This document shows positions 1 through 7,879 of a DNA stretch of 10,551 bases, piece after piece. The translations under genes and the position numbers were made by a program. Below the pieces are notes generated by a model, which did no database searches, was not told the origin of the DNA, and saw only the letters and a list, made by a program, of their open reading frames with translations. Numbering within the stretch: position 1 is the stretch's first letter; each line of letters starts with the position of its first letter. This DNA comes from Fidelibacterota bacterium (lineage in GTDB: Bacteria > Fidelibacterota > UBA2242 > B5-G15): NCBI GenBank assembly GCA_003645825.1, contig QNCQ01000042.1, positions 1-10,551 of the forward strand, given 5' to 3'.

Positions 1-318
1 CCTTACCTTGGTCCAGTAGTGGGAGCCATCCCTGCTCTGGTAATCGCAATAATCACCAACCCTCCAAACTTGCTTATGGTACTTGTCTGGATTGTGGTCA
101 TGTTCATAGTTGTTCAGATAATCGACAACACAATGATATCTCCCCTGGTGGTTTCCAGAAGCGTTAATATGCACCCTCTCACGGTAGTGGCTGCTGTACT
201 GATTGGAGGAAAAGTGGGTGGACCGCTTGGAATGTTATTCGCAGTCCCAATAGTGGGAATTTTCAAGGTAATGCTGGTGGAACTTTCCTGGGGGCTAAAA
301 AAGTATAGATTATCCTAA
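1..318 (+). CDS. AI-2E family transporter, C-terminal part (5' end outside window)
   Basis: The open frame enters from the left edge and stops with TAA at 316-318, leaving 105 visible residues. It begins with PYLGPVVGAIPAL, the conserved loop/helix signature of the AI-2E (YdgG/PerM/TqsA, PF01594) permease family. Long hydrophobic segments follow at about residues 12-40 and 58-98. Between them lies the conserved stretch DNTMISPLVVSRSVNMHPL, typical of the last third of the family. The tail ends in a short charged segment, LKKYRLS. Members are multi-pass inner-membrane proteins of roughly 330-370 residues, so about two thirds is missing. Some export AI-2 and others act as Na+/H+ antiporters or have no known substrate, so the substrate cannot be assigned. 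A GTG at 19 is an in-frame internal valine, not a start. The stop overlaps the stop of the convergent gene on the other strand. Confidence 0.9.
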   Translation, partial: PYLGPVVGAIPALVIAIITNPPNLLMVLVWIVVMFIVVQIIDNTMISPLVVSRSVNMHPLTVVAAVLIGGKVGGPLGMLFAVPIVGIFKVMLVELSWGLKKYRLS

Positions 319-2063
319 AATCTCTCAATTCTGAAAAGCTTCCCATTTCTGAAATATAAATGGATTTCCCCGCCAGATGAGGTTTTGTATATCCACAACT
401 TAAATACATTCATGGAAGAATCCTGAAGAACCGACTCTAAAGCAGGTTTCCCGAATAATCTTTCTACGTCAACTTCACTCATCCCTGGACTTATATGTAA
501 GGTTTTAAATTTCCTTACGGGAATCTCATTGACCCAGTCTCTGGCAAATTTCGATGAAGTTTTCTGCTTTTCAACTTTTTCTTCCAGTGACAATATCAAT
601 TCATCAATCTGGAGTTTTGCATCTGGTTGAAGTGAAGCTGCTTTCCGCAGATACTCTATAGCTGCTTCTATATTCTCCTGGTCAATAAATTCATTTACAT
701 CCTCAAGATACCCTTCCGCAACCTTCTTGATCCAGACATCAACAAAAGGCTTAAGATCTGAATTGCAGGCTAGAGCTTTATCGAAATACTCCACAGCCTT
801 TTCCCAGAATCTGTACTTAGCAAAAGCAATTCCCCTGTGTAAAAAGAACAGACCTCTGTATTTTCTAACAGGTTCCGAGATATCAAAATAGTCAACTGTT
901 TCAAGCGTGTCAAGAAGTCGACCAGCATCAGCATATCTGTTATGTTCAAACAGTGAATCAAGTATAGAGAAAATACTTTCAAACGTCAGGATACTAATCG
1001 AGTCAAGCTCACCTTTAAGAATGGGATCTTCAGTACTGTAGGCTCTCCTCAGATGCTTCACTGCAGAAAGATAATTCTGTGATTCAAGATGTTTTACAAC
1101 AATTTTCTTTTCCTGAAATGGGATCATCTGATGACATCGCTTCATCATAAGTTCTGCAACCCTTCTCCTAGGATGACGGGGATAAAGCTTTAAGAAGTGC
1201 TGAAACTTTCCAAAAGCAGATATGTAATCCCCTTGTCTATATAATCTGTTTGCTTCGTCACCAACAGTAGCGTGTCCACCCTTTATGAAATTTAATGTGA
1301 GGTAAAACCCCACTGAATTAAATCTAATTTTTTTAATCGGACTTACGTTCTCAGGGTCGGAAGCATCACTCATTCTGTCAAAATTAAACCTGACTTCCAC
1401 TCCCACTGCATTCCTGAAACCTGACTCATAAACATATCTGGATATGCTCTTGAAACCAAAGGAAAGAGAAAAAAGACCACCCTTCTGAGTAAGATACCGA
1501 TTACCCTCAATATCTCTGTACAGATAAAAACGAGCTTTTGAGTAACTGGCACCAAAATAGAAATAATTATATTCATTTATCTGATAGACAGCGTTTTGTT
1601 TTATCCCAAAGTAATAAATTTCTGGCCTATAGCGGAACTCATATCCAGTCTTCGGATTTTTGTGTATCCAGTTACCAGGCAACGAACCACTTAAGGGAAC
1701 AAACCCCAACCCCATATCTATTCCAGTCTGAAAGTCAATAAAATTTTGTGGAAATATATACAGCAGAAAATTACACTTTATCAAATCAATATCGACACTT
1801 AAAAACGTTCGATATACTGGGTTACTGTAAGTATTGAAAGTTGTTTCTGTGGAATCCAGAACAAGAGTCGCAGGAGACATTAAGGTCAGAAATCCCAACC
1901 TAAAATCAAAAACATCCATTGTAAAAGGAGTCCTATATTCTATCGGGCTTCTCAGAATCTTCGCCGTGCGAAGTAGGATTTTGTCCTTAAGGCTAAATGA
2001 AGAGCCAAACCCACTTAAAACCAAAAAAAAGTAGAAAAACACTATAAGTATAGCTCTTCTCAT
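315..2063 (-). CDS. Exported beta-rich/TPR protein with C-terminal SmpA/OmlA/BamE-like domain
   Basis: I do not recognise this as a named protein; the domain reading is by eye. From the ATG at 2063 the product is 582 residues. A signal peptide (MRR, then a hydrophobic core AILIVFFYFFLVLSGFG) spans about 1-22. Residues ~45-260 are rich in alternating aromatic/polar strands (for example YFYFGASYSKARFYLY, then VGFYLTLNF near 251-259), resembling a small outer-membrane beta-barrel. Residues ~268-490 are helical with TPR-like units, such as EANRLYRQGDYISAFGKF and WEKAVEYFDKALACN. The last ~60 residues (ISPGMSEVDVERLFGKP, then WIY, then IHLYFRNGKLFRIE) fit the SmpA/OmlA/BamE fold. An in-frame TTG at 2090 would add nine residues before the signal peptide. 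I prefer the ATG, which gives a standard signal sequence, though its AAGGA is unusually close. It lies 100 nt downstream of the tRNA-Ala gene on the same strand. A role in envelope assembly is inference only. Confidence 0.8.
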   Translation of the reverse strand: MRRAILIVFFYFFLVLSGFGSSFSLKDKILLRTAKILRSPIEYRTPFTMDVFDFRLGFLTLMSPATLVLDSTETTFNTYSNPVYRTFLSVDIDLIKCNFLLYIFPQNFIDFQTGIDMGLGFVPLSGSLPGNWIHKNPKTGYEFRYRPEIYYFGIKQNAVYQINEYNYFYFGASYSKARFYLYRDIEGNRYLTQKGGLFSLSFGFKSISRYVYESGFRNAVGVEVRFNFDRMSDASDPENVSPIKKIRFNSVGFYLTLNFIKGGHATVGDEANRLYRQGDYISAFGKFQHFLKLYPRHPRRRVAELMMKRCHQMIPFQEKKIVVKHLESQNYLSAVKHLRRAYSTEDPILKGELDSISILTFESIFSILDSLFEHNRYADAGRLLDTLETVDYFDISEPVRKYRGLFFLHRGIAFAKYRFWEKAVEYFDKALACNSDLKPFVDVWIKKVAEGYLEDVNEFIDQENIEAAIEYLRKAASLQPDAKLQIDELILSLEEKVEKQKTSSKFARDWVNEIPVRKFKTLHISPGMSEVDVERLFGKPALESVLQDSSMNVFKLWIYKTSSGGEIHLYFRNGKLFRIERF

Positions 2064-2162
2064 ATCCTTGATAAAAATATTAATTTGCAAGGAATCATCA
2101 AAGAGTTGTTTATAAAAAAGACTCTGGACTTTTCTCGTAATATTTAACTTTTGTTCAGCTTT

Positions 2163-2236
<74 letters not shown>

Positions 2237-2527
2237 ATAAAGCACTATGAATTTAATCTCCCAAAACGTTTAATGCAAGCAGTCTTGGAAGCACAGTCAT
2301 GAATAGCTTACAGCAAAACCATACCCTTTTCAGACATTCTCTCTACATTGCCCAAACTTCGAAACGAGCACCACAAGTATCTAACATGACAGATCATTGC
2401 AAAATTCAGAAACAAATTTTTAAAACTACACTAAGAACTAATGGCATAAAGTTTGTAAATTTAACTCCGCTATTTCTTTAGTTATTAAATTTCTCGTTCA
2501 TTTGCTAACTAACCAGGAGGATAGAAA
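2237..2527. promoter_or_regulatory. Divergent intergenic region upstream of tRNA-Ala and of the mutase/decarboxylase operon
   Basis: This 291-base AT-rich stretch separates the minus-strand tRNA gene from the plus-strand operon and should hold a promoter for each. On the plus strand a weak sigma70-like pair can be proposed: TTAACT at 2461-2466 and TATTAA at 2483-2488, with a 16-nt spacer and about four matches of six in each box. On the minus strand CATAGT lies about 7 nt before the tRNA 5' end, but I see no good -35 box. I saw no cobalamin-riboswitch box, operator-like palindrome or convincing protein. A 60-codon open frame at 2299-2481 has no family-like composition and no ribosome binding site. 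Promoter positions are guesses. Confidence 0.4.
2515..2520 (+). promoter_or_regulatory. Strong Shine-Dalgarno of the first operon gene
   Basis: A perfect AGGAGG lies 7 nt before the ATG at 2528 and fixes the start of the mutase large subunit. It matches the anti-Shine-Dalgarno consensus in full, stronger than most other sites in the operon, consistent with high expression of the first gene. Confidence 0.85.
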
Positions 2528-4204
2528 ATGGCAAAAGAAAATGACATAAAAAAGCATTATCAAAACTGGAAAAACCACACGGTAGCGAAGGGTACTTCGA
2601 GATTTCCTGAGAGAAAGAAAAACTTCAAAACTACATCGGGAATACCGATAGATACAACTTACTTTCCCAGAGAGGATCCCAGAGAAACTTATCTCGAAAA
2701 ACTTAGTTTCCCGGGTACATACCCATTCACCAGAGGTATACAACCAACAATGTATAGAAGTCGTCTCTGGACTATGAGACAATATGCCGGATTTGGAACA
2801 GCAGAAGAATCAAACAAGAGATATAAATATCTGCTTCAGCAGGGTCAAACGGGCCTGTCAATAGCCTTTGACCTCCCAACTCAGCTCGGATATGACTCCG
2901 ACGACCCAAGGAGTGAGGGTGAAGTCGGAAAAGTAGGGGTGGCAATAGACACTCTTAAAGACATGGAAATTCTCCTGGATGGTATCCCGCTGGACAAAGT
3001 ATCCACCTCAATGACTATAAATGCACCAGCTGCAATACTCCTGGCAATGTACATTCTGGTGGGAGAAAAACAAAACGTTCCAAGAGAAAAACTCCGAGGA
3101 ACAATACAAAACGATATTTTGAAGGAGTATGTGGCAAGAGGAACCTACATTTTTCCTCCGAAACCATCTCTAAGAATAATCACCAACATCTTTGAGTTTT
3201 GCTCTAAGGAAATGCCAAACTGGAACACAATCAGCATCTCAGGGTATCACATTCGAGAGGCCGGAGCAAATGCAATACAGGAAATTGCTTTTACCATGGC
3301 AAATGCAATTGAATACGTAAAATCTGCCATATCAGCCGGGCTCGATGTCGATACATTTGCTGGTAGACTATCATTCTTTTTCAACGCCCATAATGACTTA
3401 TTCGAAGAAGTCGCAAAATTTCGCGCGGCAAGACGGGTCTGGGCAAAAATCATGAAGGAAAAGTTTGGTGCTAAAAATCCAAGATCCATGATGTTAAGAT
3501 TCCATACTCAAACTGCTGGAAGTACCTTAACAGCTCAACAACCCGATAATAACGTGATAAGAGTAACAATTCAAACCCTTGCCGCTGTACTGGGGGGAAC
3601 TCAGAGCCTGCATACGAACTCAAAAGACGAAGCCTTAGGGCTTCCCTCTGAAGAATCCGTAAGAATAGCTCTTAGAACCCAGCAGATTGTCGCACACGAA
3701 TCGGGAGTAGCTAACACCGTCGATCCCCTCGGAGGCTCCTATTATATTGAATATCTAACCGATGAAATAGAAAAAAGGGTATGGGATTATCTCACAAAGA
3801 TCGAAAAAATGGGAGGGGTTATAAAAGCCATCGAATCAGGATTCATCCAGAAAGAAATCCAGGATTCTGCTTTTGAGTATCAGAAAGAAGTAGAGAGTGG
3901 AGAGAGAATAATAGTAGGGGTAAACAAATTCCGCATAGAAGAAGAACCAAAAGACCTAGAAATTCTAAAAGTCAAACCCGAAGTAAGAATAAAACAAATA
4001 GAAAAGCTCCAAGAAGTAAAGAAAAACAGAAACAATTCTGCTGTAGAGGAAAAGCTTAAACAGCTAAAGGCATGTGCAGAAAACGAGAACAAAAACCTGA
4101 TGCCTCCCATAATTGAGGCAGTGAAAGAGTACGCAACAATTGGAGAAATATGTGGGGTACTTAGAGAAGTTTTTGGGGAATACAAGGAAAACATTGTTAT
4201 ATAG
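2528..4204 (+). CDS. mcmA1: Methylmalonyl-CoA mutase, catalytic large subunit (split type)
   Basis: Catalyses the coenzyme-B12-dependent interconversion of succinyl-CoA and (R)-methylmalonyl-CoA in the cytoplasm, together with the B12-binding subunit encoded next. The 558 residues cover only the TIM-barrel domain (PF01642); the cobalamin domain is absent here and separate. Active-site motifs are clear: RQYAGFGTAEESN (84-96), VARGTYIFPP (202-211), ISGYHIREAGA (237-247), and HTQTAGSTLTAQQP near 326-339. By position, Tyr86, Arg204, Tyr240 and His241 match Tyr89, Arg207, Tyr243 and His244 of the Propionibacterium enzyme. Tyr86 and Arg204 are the methylmalonyl-type residues; isobutyryl-CoA mutases carry Phe and Gln there. 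The start follows a perfect AGGAGG. It is the first gene of the operon, and the small subunit starts 13 nt after its stop. The split arrangement is common in archaea and several anaerobic bacteria. Specificity is inferred from these residues. Confidence 0.96.
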   Translation: MAKENDIKKHYQNWKNHTVAKGTSRFPERKKNFKTTSGIPIDTTYFPREDPRETYLEKLSFPGTYPFTRGIQPTMYRSRLWTMRQYAGFGTAEESNKRYKYLLQQGQTGLSIAFDLPTQLGYDSDDPRSEGEVGKVGVAIDTLKDMEILLDGIPLDKVSTSMTINAPAAILLAMYILVGEKQNVPREKLRGTIQNDILKEYVARGTYIFPPKPSLRIITNIFEFCSKEMPNWNTISISGYHIREAGANAIQEIAFTMANAIEYVKSAISAGLDVDTFAGRLSFFFNAHNDLFEEVAKFRAARRVWAKIMKEKFGAKNPRSMMLRFHTQTAGSTLTAQQPDNNVIRVTIQTLAAVLGGTQSLHTNSKDEALGLPSEESVRIALRTQQIVAHESGVANTVDPLGGSYYIEYLTDEIEKRVWDYLTKIEKMGGVIKAIESGFIQKEIQDSAFEYQKEVESGERIIVGVNKFRIEEEPKDLEILKVKPEVRIKQIEKLQEVKKNRNNSAVEEKLKQLKACAENENKNLMPPIIEAVKEYATIGEICGVLREVFGEYKENIVI

Positions 4205-4217
4205 GGGGATAAGAGAA

Positions 4218-4625
4218 ATGAATAAAAAGGTTAGAATTTTAATAGCCAAACCGGGATTAGATGGTCATGATAGAGGAGCTAAATACATAGCCCGAGCACT
4301 AAAAGATGCAGGATACGAAGTTATTTACACAGGAATACGTCAAACTCCAGAAGCAATTGTAAAAACTGCGATTCAGGAAGATGTGGATTTCATCGGACTA
4401 AGTCTTCTTTCTGGAGCCCATAACGAGCTTTTCCCAAGAGTAACTGAACTCCTGAAGAAACATGGCGCAGAGGATATTATAGTTTTCGGAGGAGGTATAA
4501 TTCCAGAAGAAGATATCCCATTTTTGAAAAGTAAAGGAATTAAAGCTATATTTACACCAGGTACTCCAATAAGAGATGTAATAGACTTTATTGAAAGCCA
4601 GAAGGAAGCCAAGAACAATGAATGA
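4218..4625 (+). CDS. mcmA2: Methylmalonyl-CoA mutase, B12-binding small subunit
   Basis: A stand-alone cobalamin-binding domain (PF02310) of 135 residues that completes the split mutase. The base-off/His-on motif DxHxxG is present as LDGHDRGAKYIARAL, with His17 the expected lower axial cobalt ligand. The later nucleotide-loop contacts are visible as GLSLLSGAH and VFGGGIIPEEDI, and the end TPGTPI...DVIDFI is family-typical. I chose the ATG at 4218 because a G-rich Shine-Dalgarno (AGGGGG, 4203-4208) precedes it. Earlier in-frame codons back to 4140 would run inside the preceding gene and add unrelated sequence. The gene follows the large subunit by 13 nt and its last 8 nt overlap the start of meaB, so the three are translationally linked. 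Length and motifs match the C-terminal domain of fused mutases. Confidence 0.95.
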   Translation: MNKKVRILIAKPGLDGHDRGAKYIARALKDAGYEVIYTGIRQTPEAIVKTAIQEDVDFIGLSLLSGAHNELFPRVTELLKKHGAEDIIVFGGGIIPEEDIPFLKSKGIKAIFTPGTPIRDVIDFIESQKEAKNNE

Positions 4626-5568
4626 ACTGGTAGAGGGTATCATCTCTGGAAACACAAGAGCAATCTCAAAAGCTATCTCATTGGTTGAAAACGATGGTCC
4701 TGATAAGATTGAGTTATTAAAAGAAATACACAGATATGTCGGGGAATCCGTCATTATTGGTATAACAGGTCCACCGGGAGCAGGAAAAAGTTCCTTAATA
4801 AATGTTCTCATAAAAGAGTATAGAAAACAGGGGAAAAAAGTAGGGATTCTGGCTATAGATCCAACATCACCATTCACTGGGGGTGCTCTCCTTGGAGACA
4901 GATTGAGGATGCAAGATCACTCGACCGATGAAAATGTATTTATTCGATCTCTGGCAACCCGGGGACACCTGGGCGGTATTTCTCTTGCAACCAGTGATGC
5001 CGTAAAAATATTGGACGCTGCAGGGTTCGAAATCATTCTACTTGAAACCGTGGGAGTAGGTCAGGCAGAAATAGAAATAGTTGAAGCTTCAGACATTGTC
5101 CTTCTCGTGCTTGTTCCAGGATATGGAGACGAGATACAGGTGCTAAAAGCTGGAATCATAGAAATAGGAGATATATACGTAATAAACAAAGCTGATCAAA
5201 TGGACGCGACAAAACTCAAAACAACTATTGAGTATTACCTCGAGTTGTCTCCTGATAAAAACGCAAACCACAGAAAGGTTGTCCTAACATCATCCCTGAC
5301 CGGTTCAGGTGTAGATAGTCTCATCCATGAGATTAACTCTACTTACAATTTCTTCAGGAAAAAGGGAATTCTCAATGAGAGAAGGAAAACAAGAATTAGG
5401 AAAGAAATACTCAGGATACTAAATTCCAGGATACTTGAATCAATTAACCAAACATTCAATGGGAGAAATTTCGACTCCAGCATCAACAAAATCCTTAACA
5501 AAAAGATAGATCCTTACACCATAGCTGACAGTATCTTTGAGGAGATGAAAAAAAGGAGCCAAACATGA
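4618..5568 (+). CDS. meaB: MeaB-type G3E GTPase, methylmalonyl-CoA mutase chaperone
   Basis: MeaB (once annotated ArgK) is a SIMIBI-class GTPase that binds methylmalonyl-CoA mutase, gates delivery of adenosylcobalamin and protects the mutase from inactivation. The 316-residue product has a P-loop GPPGAGKS (51-58), the family segment IDPTSPFTGGALLGDRLRM (80-98), the Walker B/switch region ETVGVGQ (143-149) and a base-specificity NKAD (190-193). The helical C-terminal part (~240-316) is the expected dimerisation region. I chose the ATG at 4618, giving the usual N-terminus MNELVEGIISG. A TTG at 4591 would add nine basic residues of little merit. AAGGAAG at 4602-4608 can serve as its Shine-Dalgarno. 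The gene overlaps the upstream cobalamin subunit by 8 nt and the downstream epimerase by 4 nt (ATGA), the expected context for a dedicated mutase chaperone. Confidence 0.95.
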   Translation: MNELVEGIISGNTRAISKAISLVENDGPDKIELLKEIHRYVGESVIIGITGPPGAGKSSLINVLIKEYRKQGKKVGILAIDPTSPFTGGALLGDRLRMQDHSTDENVFIRSLATRGHLGGISLATSDAVKILDAAGFEIILLETVGVGQAEIEIVEASDIVLLVLVPGYGDEIQVLKAGIIEIGDIYVINKADQMDATKLKTTIEYYLELSPDKNANHRKVVLTSSLTGSGVDSLIHEINSTYNFFRKKGILNERRKTRIRKEILRILNSRILESINQTFNGRNFDSSINKILNKKIDPYTIADSIFEEMKKRSQT

Positions 5569-5963
5569 TAGAAAAGATTGATCACATAGGAATAGCTGTA
5601 AATTCAATAGAAGAAAGGCTAAGATTCTTTAAAGACATGCTAAGTCTCGAACTTGCTGGCACCGAAGAAATAAATGACCAAAAAGTGAAAGTCGCATTTG
5701 TAAAAGTTGGAGATGTGAATATTGAACTTCTGGAGCCGACAGACCCAGCCAGCCCAATAGCGAAATTCATAGCGAAAAAAGGTGAGGGGATACACCACAT
5801 TGCACTGAAAACCAACAATATTTCCGAAACCCTCAAACACCTTAATGAAAACAACATAACACTTATAGACACTACCCCACGTCAGGGAGCACATGGAAAG
5901 AAAATTGCTTTTATTCATCCTAAATCCACAGGCGGGGTTCTAATCGAACTCTGTCAGGAATAG
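5565..5963 (+). CDS. mce: Methylmalonyl-CoA epimerase (VOC superfamily)
   Basis: Interconverts (R)- and (S)-methylmalonyl-CoA, linking the mutase (R form) to the decarboxylase (S form). The 132 residues form two beta-alpha-beta-beta-beta VOC modules. The N-terminus IDHIGIAVNSIEE carries the first metal-binding His (His7). GEGIHHIALKT carries the second (His78), and the C-terminal GVLIELCQE carries the Glu ligand (Glu128). The ELLEPTDPASPIAKF stretch (54-68) is typical of bacterial epimerases. The length matches the family (about 130-150). The start ATG overlaps the meaB stop as ATGA and has AGGAG six bases upstream. The mmdA gene follows after 11 nt. Assignment of metal ligands is by position relative to known epimerases. 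Confidence 0.95.
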   Translation: MIEKIDHIGIAVNSIEERLRFFKDMLSLELAGTEEINDQKVKVAFVKVGDVNIELLEPTDPASPIAKFIAKKGEGIHHIALKTNNISETLKHLNENNITLIDTTPRQGAHGKKIAFIHPKSTGGVLIELCQE

Positions 5964-5974
5964 CGGAGGCTTAG

Positions 5975-7525
5975 ATGAGCATAGAAAAGAAAATAATTGA
6001 ACTCAAAAACAAAATAGAGATTGCGAAACTCGGAGGCGGGAGAGAGGCAATTGAGAAACAGCATAAACGTGGGAAGCTAACAGCCCGCGAACGACTCAAC
6101 CTCCTGCTTGACGAAGAGAGTTTTGAAGAACTGGACATGTTTAAAACCCACAGTTGTACAGATTTCGGAATGGCTGAAAGGAAATATCTCGGAGATGGAG
6201 TGGTAACCGGATACGGAACTATTCACGGTAGGCAGGTATTTGTCTATTCCTTCGATTTTACAGTTTTTGGTGGGTCGCTATCAAAAGCAGTAGCAGAAAA
6301 AATCACAAAAATTACAGACCTTGCAGCCAAAACTGGTTCCCCCATTATCGGTATAAACGACTCGGGGGGAGCAAGAATTCAGGAAGGAGTCGATTCACTC
6401 GCTGGATATACGGAAATATTTTTAAGAAATGTCCTATACTCTGGGGTAATCCCTCAGATAAGCGCTATTGTAGGACCTGCAGCCGGCGGTGCAGTCTACT
6501 CTCCAGCCCTCACGGACTTCATCTTTATGGTGAGGAAAACCGCTTACATGTTCCTTACAGGGCCAAAAATCGTAAAAGCCGTCACCCACGAAGATGTATC
6601 TGCAGAGGATCTTGGCGGTGCCGATATACACGCCATGAAAAGTGGAATAACACACTTTACATACGATGATGAACCATCTCTTTTCGAGGGTATACGGACT
6701 CTTATAACCTTTATCCCGCAGAATAATGCTGAGGAACCACCCATTGTGGAAACTACAGACTCTCCAGAAAGAGTCGAGCACGAATTAAACTACATCGTAC
6801 CGAATAACCCTAACAAACCCTATGACATGAAGGAAATAATTAAAAGAGTTGTTGACAACGGAGAATTTCTTGAAATTCAAAACCTTTTTGCACCGAACAT
6901 CATTATTGGATTTGCACGATTGAACGGTAGAAGCGTGGGAATAGTAGCAAACCAGCCAAGGCACCTGGCGGGAGTACTTGATATAAATGCCTCAGTCAAG
7001 GCCGCAAGATTCATCAGATTTTGCGATGCGTTCAATATTCCTATAATTACTTTCGAAGATGTTCCTGGGTTCATGCCGGGAAGTCAGCAGGAGTACGGCG
7101 GGATAATAAAACACGGAGCAAAGCTTTTATATGCCTACGCTGAAGCTACAGTCCCGAAAATTACAGTCATCACCAGAAAGGCATACGGCGGAGCATATTG
7201 CGTAATGAACTCCAAACAGTTAAGAGGAGATATAATTTATAGCTGGCCAACAGCGGAAATCGCTGTAATGGGACCCGAAGGAGCTTCAGAAATTATTTTC
7301 AAAAAGGAAATAGAAGCAGCAGAAAACCCCGAGGAAAAATTGAAAGAGAAAATTCAGGAATACAGAAACAAATTTGCCAATCCCTACGTGGCAGCTTCGA
7401 AAGGAATGGTTGATGAAATAATAGAACCAAGTACTACAAGGTTCAAGCTAATAAAAGCACTGGAACTATTGAAAAATAAGAAAGAGGTAAATCCCTATAA
7501 AAAACACGGGAATATCCCACTTTGA
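5975..7525 (+). CDS. mmdA: Methylmalonyl-CoA decarboxylase alpha subunit (carboxyltransferase)
   Basis: Moves the carboxyl group of (S)-methylmalonyl-CoA onto biotin of the carrier protein, releasing propionyl-CoA. The 516 residues show the two-lobed crotonase-like carboxyltransferase fold (PF01039). The N-lobe has DSGGARIQEGVDSL (129-142) and the oxyanion loop GPAAGGAVYSPAL (167-179). The C-lobe has EDVPGFMPGSQQE (361-373), a second oxyanion loop RKAYGGAYCVM (401-411) and PTAEIAVMGPEGA (425-437). Sequence alone cannot separate this from the beta subunit of propionyl-CoA carboxylase. The adjoining OadG-, carrier- and OadB-type genes and the lack of a biotin carboxylase make the sodium-pumping decarboxylase the better call. 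GGAGG at 5965-5969 lies 5 nt before the ATG. It is cytoplasmic and associates with the membrane subunits. Confidence 0.93.
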   Translation: MSIEKKIIELKNKIEIAKLGGGREAIEKQHKRGKLTARERLNLLLDEESFEELDMFKTHSCTDFGMAERKYLGDGVVTGYGTIHGRQVFVYSFDFTVFGGSLSKAVAEKITKITDLAAKTGSPIIGINDSGGARIQEGVDSLAGYTEIFLRNVLYSGVIPQISAIVGPAAGGAVYSPALTDFIFMVRKTAYMFLTGPKIVKAVTHEDVSAEDLGGADIHAMKSGITHFTYDDEPSLFEGIRTLITFIPQNNAEEPPIVETTDSPERVEHELNYIVPNNPNKPYDMKEIIKRVVDNGEFLEIQNLFAPNIIIGFARLNGRSVGIVANQPRHLAGVLDINASVKAARFIRFCDAFNIPIITFEDVPGFMPGSQQEYGGIIKHGAKLLYAYAEATVPKITVITRKAYGGAYCVMNSKQLRGDIIYSWPTAEIAVMGPEGASEIIFKKEIEAAENPEEKLKEKIQEYRNKFANPYVAASKGMVDEIIEPSTTRFKLIKALELLKNKKEVNPYKKHGNIPL

Positions 7526-7534
7526 GGTAAAAAC

Positions 7535-7861
7535 ATGTGGAGTAATATAGTAAATAACAACGCTCTTGTGATATCGATCTCGGGGATATTGATTGTCTTT
7601 TCCGGGCTGACTTTCATATTTTTCGTCATCACAATCTTTAACAAAATCTTTCAGCGAGAGGAAAGAAAAGATATCGATCGGGCTCCAACTTCCAAAAGAA
7701 CAGAACATAAAAGAGAAGACATTTGCGAAGAAGAAGTAGTCGCTATATCCATCGCAATTGATATTTACAGAAAGCTTTACTTCAACCCACTATCAACCAA
7801 GATTACCTTTGCAGATAGAAACATCAGTTACACATGGAAATACTCAAAGACTACCAGATAA
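7535..7861 (+). CDS. mmdD: Decarboxylase small membrane subunit (OadG / MmdD-like)
   Basis: A 108-residue protein with a single N-terminal membrane helix (about 10-38, NALVISISGILIVFSGLTF onward). A highly charged linker (about 40-70) and a short amphipathic helix EEEVVAISIAIDIYRK follow. This layout, including the helix rich in Ala/Ile after the acidic pair, is that of the OadG/MmdD family (PF04277). Such subunits hold the cytoplasmic carboxyltransferase and biotin carrier on the membrane beta subunit and are needed for complex assembly. The family is poorly conserved, so position carries much of the call: it begins 9 nt after mmdA and ends 18 nt before the biotin carrier. GAGG at 7524-7527, overlapping the mmdA stop, serves as ribosome binding site. 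No separate MmdE-like peptide, as known in Veillonella, is present. Confidence 0.85.
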   Translation: MWSNIVNNNALVISISGILIVFSGLTFIFFVITIFNKIFQREERKDIDRAPTSKRTEHKREDICEEEVVAISIAIDIYRKLYFNPLSTKITFADRNISYTWKYSKTTR

Positions 7862-7879
7862 GAGGGAGAGAAAAAGAAT

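Noticed and set aside
2064..2090. TTG start adding nine residues to the minus-strand envelope protein
   Set aside because: No Shine-Dalgarno before it, and it would put a polar/hydrophobic leader ahead of a normal MRR-type signal peptide. It cannot be excluded, because the AAGGA before the ATG at 2063 is very close to it.
2102..2125. AGAGT/ACTCT inverted repeat downstream of the tRNA as terminator
   Set aside because: Only a five-pair stem with a 14-nt loop and no proper T-run after it on the minus strand.
2299..2481. 60-codon plus-strand open frame in the intergenic region
   Set aside because: No ribosome binding site, no recognisable composition or motif, and it lies in AT-rich promoter DNA ahead of the operon.
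2237..2527. Cobalamin riboswitch upstream of the B12-dependent mutase
   Set aside because: No B12-box-like sequence or multi-stem structure was seen; the region is AT-rich and looks unstructured.
3880..4194. Minus-strand open frames within the mutase and other operon genes
   Set aside because: They are antisense shadows of well-supported conserved genes, with no motifs or ribosome binding sites of their own.
4140..4217. Upstream extension of the B12-binding subunit
   Set aside because: It lies inside the large-subunit gene in another frame and adds sequence foreign to the family; the ATG at 4218 has a Shine-Dalgarno and a standard N-terminus.
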